From: Burkholderiales bacterium
GTDB taxonomy: Bacteria > Pseudomonadota > Gammaproteobacteria > Burkholderiales > WYBJ01
Length of the DNA stretch: 64,000 nucleotides
Direction of reading: 5' to 3'
Assembly: GCA_022841915.1 (NCBI GenBank)
Contig: JALHQN010000019.1
Span: 49,586 to 113,585 of the forward strand
The first letter of the stretch is position 1; every line of letters begins with the position of its first letter. Below the pieces are notes generated by a model. The model was not told the origin of the DNA. It did not search any database and saw only the letters and a list, made by a program, of their open reading frames with translations. Below, piece after piece: positions 60,099-64,000 of this stretch. Position numbers and translations under genes: made by a program.

Positions 60099-60920
60099 CT
60101 AGGTTGGGGCGCTTGCCGAGCGGCGCAGTATGCCTTCGGCCTTGCGAATGACCGGGACGTCGACCATCTTCCCGTCGACAGCTACCGCCGAACCTTTCGA
60201 GGCTGACGCAGCGGCAAGTACCCGCTCGGCCCACGCAATCTCTTCCGCTGTTGGCGCAAAGCACGCGTTCACTACCGACACCTGCTTGGGATGGATGCAG
60301 AGCTTCGCGCCGAAGCCGAGGCGGCGCCCGCGGCGCGTTTCTGCGCGCAGCGTTTCGGCATTCTCGATGTCCACCGTGACGCCATCGATTGGTGGCAGCA
60401 AATTGGCGAGCCGCGAGACGAGGACCAGCTGAGAGCGAAAAAAAAGGAGCTCCTCGCCTTCGCCTTCGATACCGAGATCCACCTGGAAGTCGATTGAGCC
60501 AAATGCTAAGCGCTCGGCATGACCGGCAGTCGCCAGCGCACGCGCCTGGTCGAAGCCGCGGGCCGTCTCGATGATAGGCACGATGCACTTGCCGACGCCA
60601 AGAACACGAGCCAATTCGGCGAGCGCCTGCGGCTCCTCTGCCTTCGGGAGGAGCACACCGCTTACGCCCGGCGCCGCGCACAACTTCAAGTCGTCGGCAA
60701 ACCAAGGAGTATCGGCGGCGTTGATCCGAACCAGCACCGGCTCGGAAGGTGACAGGTGGCGAGCGAGTGCTTCGCGTGCGGTCGACTTGTCCGTCGGCGC
60801 GACGGCGTCTTCGAGATCGACGATCACGGCGTGAGCCCCGGCTTGCTGTGCTTTCGTAATGCGCTCGGGCCGATTGGCCGGCACGAAGAGATAGGAGTGG
60901 CGGATGCGGTCGGGTGTCAT
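60099..60920 (-). CDS. CitE-like (HpcH/HpaI family) acyl-CoA lyase
   Basis: Start ATG 60920; 273 residues. Family motifs: HSYLFVPANRPERITKAQQA, AVIVDLEDAVAPTDKSTARE, VLVRINAADTPWFADDL, VLLPKAEEPQAL, IPIIETARGF, LAFGSIDFQVDLGIEG and KLCIHPKQVSVVNACF. CitE-like lyases cut citramalyl-CoA or malyl-type CoA esters into acetyl-CoA plus a 2-oxoacid. It follows the itaconyl-CoA-hydratase-like gene (stop 20 bases before), the combination ich-ccl used in itaconate degradation. Confidence 0.88.
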   Translation of the reverse strand: MTPDRIRHSYLFVPANRPERITKAQQAGAHAVIVDLEDAVAPTDKSTAREALARHLSPSEPVLVRINAADTPWFADDLKLCAAPGVSGVLLPKAEEPQALAELARVLGVGKCIVPIIETARGFDQARALATAGHAERLAFGSIDFQVDLGIEGEGEELLFFRSQLVLVSRLANLLPPIDGVTVDIENAETLRAETRRGRRLGFGAKLCIHPKQVSVVNACFAPTAEEIAWAERVLAAASASKGSAVAVDGKMVDVPVIRKAEGILRRSASAPT

Positions 60921-60940
60921 GGGTCTCGCGTGCCTTTTGT

Positions 60941-61783
60941 TCAGAATTGCACCGTGCCGCGCATGGCGTACTGCCCCGTTGCACTCGCCGTCCACAGCTC
61001 CGCTTTGTCCGCGCCCTCATTGATCTGCCCGTTGACGGTAAACGGCTGGTCGTGGAACAGCGGCGACATCGCGCGATACTCCAACCGCTTCACCAGCTGG
61101 CCGTGGCGGCGGCACAGGTCTAGGAGTAGCGTCGTCTGGAGCGGCCCGTGCACCACGAGGCCACGATAGTGCTCTTCGCCGGTGGCGTAATCCTTGTCGT
61201 AATGGATGCGGTGGCAGTTGAAGGTCAGCGCCGAATATCGAAACAGAAGGACGGGATCGGGAACGATCTCACGAGACCATTCAGCTGAGTTCGGTGCCGC
61301 CTTTCCGGGCGGCGGCGTATCGCTTGCTTTCGCCGCTTCGCGGTACACGATGTCCTGCTCTTCGACGATCGAGGGGACATTCTGCGACGTTACCGTGTGG
61401 CGTACGGTAACGAACACCAAGCTGCCAGTAGCGCCCTTTTTCTCTTCAACTTTGAGGATCTCCGAATCGCGGCGCACCGTGTCGCCGAAGCGCAACGGCT
61501 GCAGGAAGTCGATGCGGCCACCGGCCCACATCCGGCGCGGCAGTGGTACGGGCGGCAGGAATCCCCCCCGCTTTGGATGCCCATCCGTGCCGACTTCCGA
61601 GGCGCGTCGCGCTTCAAGGAAGTACAACCAGTGCCAGCCCTGCGGCAACGGCTCACCTTGCATAGGCTCGGAATCGTCTCGATCGAGCGTCGCGGCAAGC
61701 GCTTTCGCGGGCCATGCCGCAATCACGTCTTCGCGACTTTCAGTTTTGCCTACCCACTTCTGTAGATCCACTGCTTGGTTCAT
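60941..61783 (-). CDS. Itaconyl-CoA / mesaconyl-C4-CoA hydratase-like protein
   Basis: 280 residues, ATG 61783 with GGAGACC upstream. Hot-dog fold: N-terminal FAS1-like part (GWHWLYFLEARRASEVGTDG, RMWAGGRIDFLQPLRFGDTV) and C-terminal MaoC part (LLFRYSALTFNCHRIHYDKD, GLVVHGPLQTTLLLDLCRR) including the HRIHYD active-site His/Asp signature. Length and motifs match Ich/Meh enzymes, which interconvert itaconyl- or mesaconyl-CoA and citramalyl-CoA. Next gene is a CitE-like lyase. Activation could come from the CoA-transferases or the SucCD-like ligase nearby. Confidence 0.85.
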   Translation of the reverse strand: MNQAVDLQKWVGKTESREDVIAAWPAKALAATLDRDDSEPMQGEPLPQGWHWLYFLEARRASEVGTDGHPKRGGFLPPVPLPRRMWAGGRIDFLQPLRFGDTVRRDSEILKVEEKKGATGSLVFVTVRHTVTSQNVPSIVEEQDIVYREAAKASDTPPPGKAAPNSAEWSREIVPDPVLLFRYSALTFNCHRIHYDKDYATGEEHYRGLVVHGPLQTTLLLDLCRRHGQLVKRLEYRAMSPLFHDQPFTVNGQINEGADKAELWTASATGQYAMRGTVQF

Positions 61784-62085
61784 GGCTGGTCTCCGCTAAG
61801 TACCTGTAGCAATCTGCGACTTTACGAGTTCTGCGGCCCTTGAGGGCTTCGATGTCGTAAGAAAGAATCGATAGCAGCACCGGGGCGATGTTGGCTACGA
61901 GCAAAGGCGCCTGTTCGAGTTCCATGTCGTCAGACCCTTGGGAGCGTCTTTTCGAACTGGACTTTCCGGGTGGTGGCCGGTTTCGAGCTACATCAATGGG
62001 CTGCGGGAACTGTGAGCGATTACGGTGGGGTGGAAGTTTACGACACGAGGCGTTCGAATCGCAGTCCTGATTGGTTGGGGAGACT

Positions 62086-62295
62086 ATGAAAACAGCCAAA
62101 TTGTTTCAAAGCCAAGCGGTTCGACTTCCGAAGGAGTTCCGGTTGCCACGCGAGGAGGTCTACATCAAGAAGCAGGGGAACGCTGTGGTCTTGATTCCGC
62201 AGGTCAGTTCCTGGGCTTATCTATTCGAGAGCTTGGACAAGTTCTCCGAAGACTACATGGCTGATCGTGACCAGCCTGCGCATCAGGGGGCGTGA
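62086..62295 (+). CDS. vapB: VapB-type antitoxin, shortened DNA-binding head
   Basis: ATG 62086 after GGGGAGACT; 69 residues. N-terminus MKTAKLFQSQAVRLPKEFRL followed by PREEVYIKKQGNAVVLIP. Compared with the usual [14 protein letters not shown] (and with the copy at 43430, [13 protein letters not shown]), three residues are missing in the hairpin of the DNA-binding domain, an in-frame 9-base loss. The antitoxin may bind DNA poorly. It is followed 12 bases later by a damaged toxin gene. Confidence 0.75.
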   Translation: MKTAKLFQSQAVRLPKEFRLPREEVYIKKQGNAVVLIPQVSSWAYLFESLDKFSEDYMADRDQPAHQGA

Positions 62296-62307
62296 CACGG
62301 CCTTCAG

Positions 62308-62874
62308 ATGAAAGTCATGCTCGATACAAACACCTGCATCGCGATCATCCGTCGTCGCCCACCCAAGGTACTTCGGTGCTTCAGCGACTACTGCATCGGC
62401 GAAGTCGGCATTTCGTGGGTAACCCGGGCCGACCTAGAGTTCGGTGTTGCCGAGAGCCAGCACGTGAAGCAGAACAAAGTGGCCCTTGAAGAGTTCTTGC
62501 TTGCTTTGGAGGTCGCGAGTTTCGATCGAGAGGCAGCCGTTGCTTACGGACAGGTCCACTCATCGGTCGTCCGGTCGAAGAGGGACGTCGCGAATTGGTC
62601 ATGGGGCGTGGTGTGTACGCATAGTTGGCTTTGTACCGCTCGATGCCGTCGGCCGACACTGTCATCGTTCTTGCAGTCAGAAATGCGCGCGAGACGGCCT
62701 ATCAGGAGGGTGGATAGGCGGCTCGTCGCGCTGGGTGACGCGTGGCTATCGATGCTGGTTGTTCGGCATGTTGTGCAACCCGCGGCTGTGCCAGATATGT
62801 GCCGCCACAGTGGTTGTTTGTGTTGGCCAAAAATCGGCACAGTGAACGAAGCGGTCGTGGGCCCGTGCCGCTAA
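62308..62874 (+). pseudogene. vapC: VapC-type PIN-domain toxin, C-terminal part lost
   Basis: The first about 90 residues follow VapC: MKVMLDTNTCIAIIRRRPPK, GISWVTRADLEFGVAESQHV, EVASFDREAAVAYGQVHSSV. After about 62,585 the similarity stops and an unrelated Cys/Arg-rich stretch fills the open frame; the GxxDxxIAAHA box with the third acidic residue and the final Asp are missing. The second acidic residue is also changed (ADLEFG instead of AELxYG). The RNase should be inactive. It lies close to the tRNA fragment, at the decaying edge of the island. Confidence 0.75.
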
Positions 62875-62956
62875 GTAATTGAAAGATAAATTCAACCGTC
62901 GTTCACCATGCCGTTTTAGGACGTTCTCGAAATCGGATGGTCAGAGTAATCTGGCA

Positions 62957-62985
62957 CGTGGGTTCGAATCCCACCCTCTCCGCCA
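62957..62985 (+). tRNA. 3' end of a tRNA-Ser gene (T-arm, acceptor strand, CCA), attachment-site candidate
   Basis: T-arm GTGGG-TTCGAAT-CCCAC (62958-62974), acceptor strand CCTCTCC (62975-62981), discriminator G and CCA (62983-62985). It has the sequence expected for a serine tRNA 3' end. No matching GGAGAGG 5' strand, D-arm or anticodon arm is found upstream, so this is only a fragment. Tyrosine recombinases of genomic islands use exactly this 3' segment as crossover site and leave a copy at the far end of the element. Confidence 0.8.
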
Positions 62986-64000
62986 AGCCTTGATTCTGCA
63001 GCGTTTTTCCTCTCTTCAGCCATTCCTCCCGTCGTGCCGAATCGGATGGGTGTGCCGTAATTGTGCCGAAACATCCGCAAGAGCGATCGTAGAGCGAGTC
63101 GTCTTGTCTCTGATTTTTCTACGATAAGTGTTTGGGCTCGGCATTCCCTGCCGACGAAAAATCGGATGGTCTCGGTCGAGATCGGATGAGGCTGAGAGTG
63201 ATCTCGAGAAGAACTGAAAAGGCATTCGGGATATCACGAAGGCAAGGCTGCACTACGGTGCCGATGTTGACATCGACATAGGGTCGAGGTTCAGCGCTAC
63301 GATCCGACTGCCGCAGCGGTATCGATCACTCGTCGGTCAATCAAGTTGTACGAGCCTTGAAATGGATGAGCGGAAGTTATCCGGCAGTCACCGGGCCTTG
63401 TGCTTATGAAATGCCGACGGTCTGCTTTCGCCAGCGACGTAGGTCGGCATGCGACCGATTCCGACGTTCATCGTCTCGATGGCCAAACGGCTGGTTTCCG
63501 AGTGGAGCGGTCATACAGCGTCAGGAATGACCGAGTACCGCTCGGCCTGAACGGCCGTACAACCTGAACTCGACTAGCGGCAGCTAACCGTAGATCAACA
63601 GACCGTGGTGCCGACGGTCTGCATTCGTCGGTGACGAAGGACTGCATCCGACCCACTGCCGCCGGTCGATCCTTCAGAGGTGGAAAGGCAGGTATCGGAG
63701 TGGGGCAGTCATTCGGCACGTAGCGTCAGGGACAGCACCTCGGCCGAAGCGGCCGGTGGCGCTCTAAGCAAACCAGGACTGCTATGCGCTGAACTCCAGT
63801 CGTTGATCTGACAATCAAGCTGAACAGCCGCTGTCCCAATAAAAATCTATGGCTATTGCACCGCATCCCCACACTACCGTTTGTAAAGCACTACATAGCG
63901 AGCCATTTCAATCGCTCAGCTTCACCGCATTGAATGTCCGTTTCTTCGGCCGCGCCAGTTGCTCATACGGCAAACCGGCCCAGGAAAAACGGGAGCCGCA
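62986..64000. other. Non-coding tail with short repeated words
   Basis: About 1 kb without a convincing gene. The word ATCGGATGG recurs around the tRNA end (62930, 63040, 63165) and the word TGTGCCGTAATTGTGCCG is present near 63053. Diverged tandem units occupy 63412-63755. Composition and structure fit the outer edge of an integrated element. Confidence 0.5.
63412..63755. repeat. Two diverged tandem repeat units of about 197 bases
   Basis: Unit 1 begins TGCCGACGGTCTGCTTTCG at 63412, unit 2 begins TGCCGACGGTCTGCATTCG at 63609. Both continue with corresponding boxes (GCGACG/GTGACG, GAGTGGAGCGGTCAT / GAGTGGGGCAGTCAT, AGCGTCAGG) and close with GGCCTGAACGGCCG or GGCCGAAGCGGCCG, itself an inverted repeat. 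Function unknown; such degenerate units occur in intergenic DNA of many proteobacteria. Confidence 0.55.

Noticed and set aside
59953..61020. 355-codon minus-strand frame over the CitE-like gene
   Set aside because: The CitE frame at 60099-60920 is the real one; this frame is Arg/Ser-rich and without motifs.
62880..62957. Possible complete tRNA upstream of the T-arm
   Set aside because: No GGAGAGG acceptor strand, D-arm or paired anticodon arm can be drawn, so only the 3' end is called.

Overview
The window looks like part of a high-GC betaproteobacterial chromosome, most likely Burkholderiales (Bordetella/Achromobacter/Cupriavidus-like). It carries seven Bug-type (TctC) periplasmic solute-binding proteins, a family strongly expanded in that order, plus many family III CoA-transferases and MmgE/PrpD proteins. 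This placement comes from gene content only; no taxonomic marker gene is present.

Layout. (1) 1-13,954 is the transfer module of an integrative conjugative element. On the minus strand lies an F-type (MPF_F) type IV secretion operon, read 5'->3': lytic transglycosylase, traA pilin, traL, traE, traK, traB, dsbC, traV, traC, trbI, S26 peptidase (trhF-like), traW and traU, which is cut by the window edge. Divergently on the plus strand are a MOB_H relaxase (traI), the traD coupling protein and a DUF4400 membrane protein. The gap between the two arms holds two related hairpins and is the best place here for an origin of transfer or operators. (2) 14.3-28 kb is a catabolic block: five Bug proteins, a UxuA-like lyase, a two-gene MaoC-type hydratase with a CaiB-type CoA-transferase, two MmgE/PrpD proteins and a frameshifted enolase-superfamily remnant. 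(3) 28.3-43.7 kb interrupts it with unrelated accessory genes: a phospholipid-type operon resembling E. coli ynbBCD (CdsA-like, PlsC-like, PAP2 plus dual-specificity phosphatase, hydrolase-methyltransferase, lipoprotein) under a divergent XRE regulator, a response regulator with a hybrid histidine kinase, secreted proteins of unknown function, and a vapBC module coupled to a wrecked tyrosine recombinase. (4) 43.9-61.8 kb is a second catabolic block. Minus strand: SucC/SucD-like CoA ligase, Bug, GntR regulator, Bug, MmgE/PrpD, isocitrate-lyase-family protein, TauD-type dioxygenase. Plus strand: MaoC-type hydratase, SDR, three CoA-transferase genes (one with two fused domains), isochorismatase-like protein. 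Minus strand again: itaconyl/mesaconyl-CoA-hydratase-like protein and CitE-like lyase. (5) 62-64 kb is an island edge: a decayed vapBC pair, a lone 3' end of a tRNA-Ser gene (29 bp, including CCA) and about 1 kb of non-coding, diverged repeats.

How it fits together (inference). The Bug proteins would capture carboxylic acids. The CoA-transferases and the SucCD-like ligase would activate them, MaoC/Ich-type hydratases would hydrate them, and the CitE-like and ICL-like lyases would cleave them to central metabolites, as in C4/C5 dicarboxylate (itaconate or citramalate type) degradation. No TctA/TctB membrane subunits lie in the window, so the binding proteins must borrow permeases from elsewhere or act as sensors. 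The transfer genes and the tRNA 3' end suggest that much of the window is one integrated element, but the other attachment site and an intact integrase are not visible.
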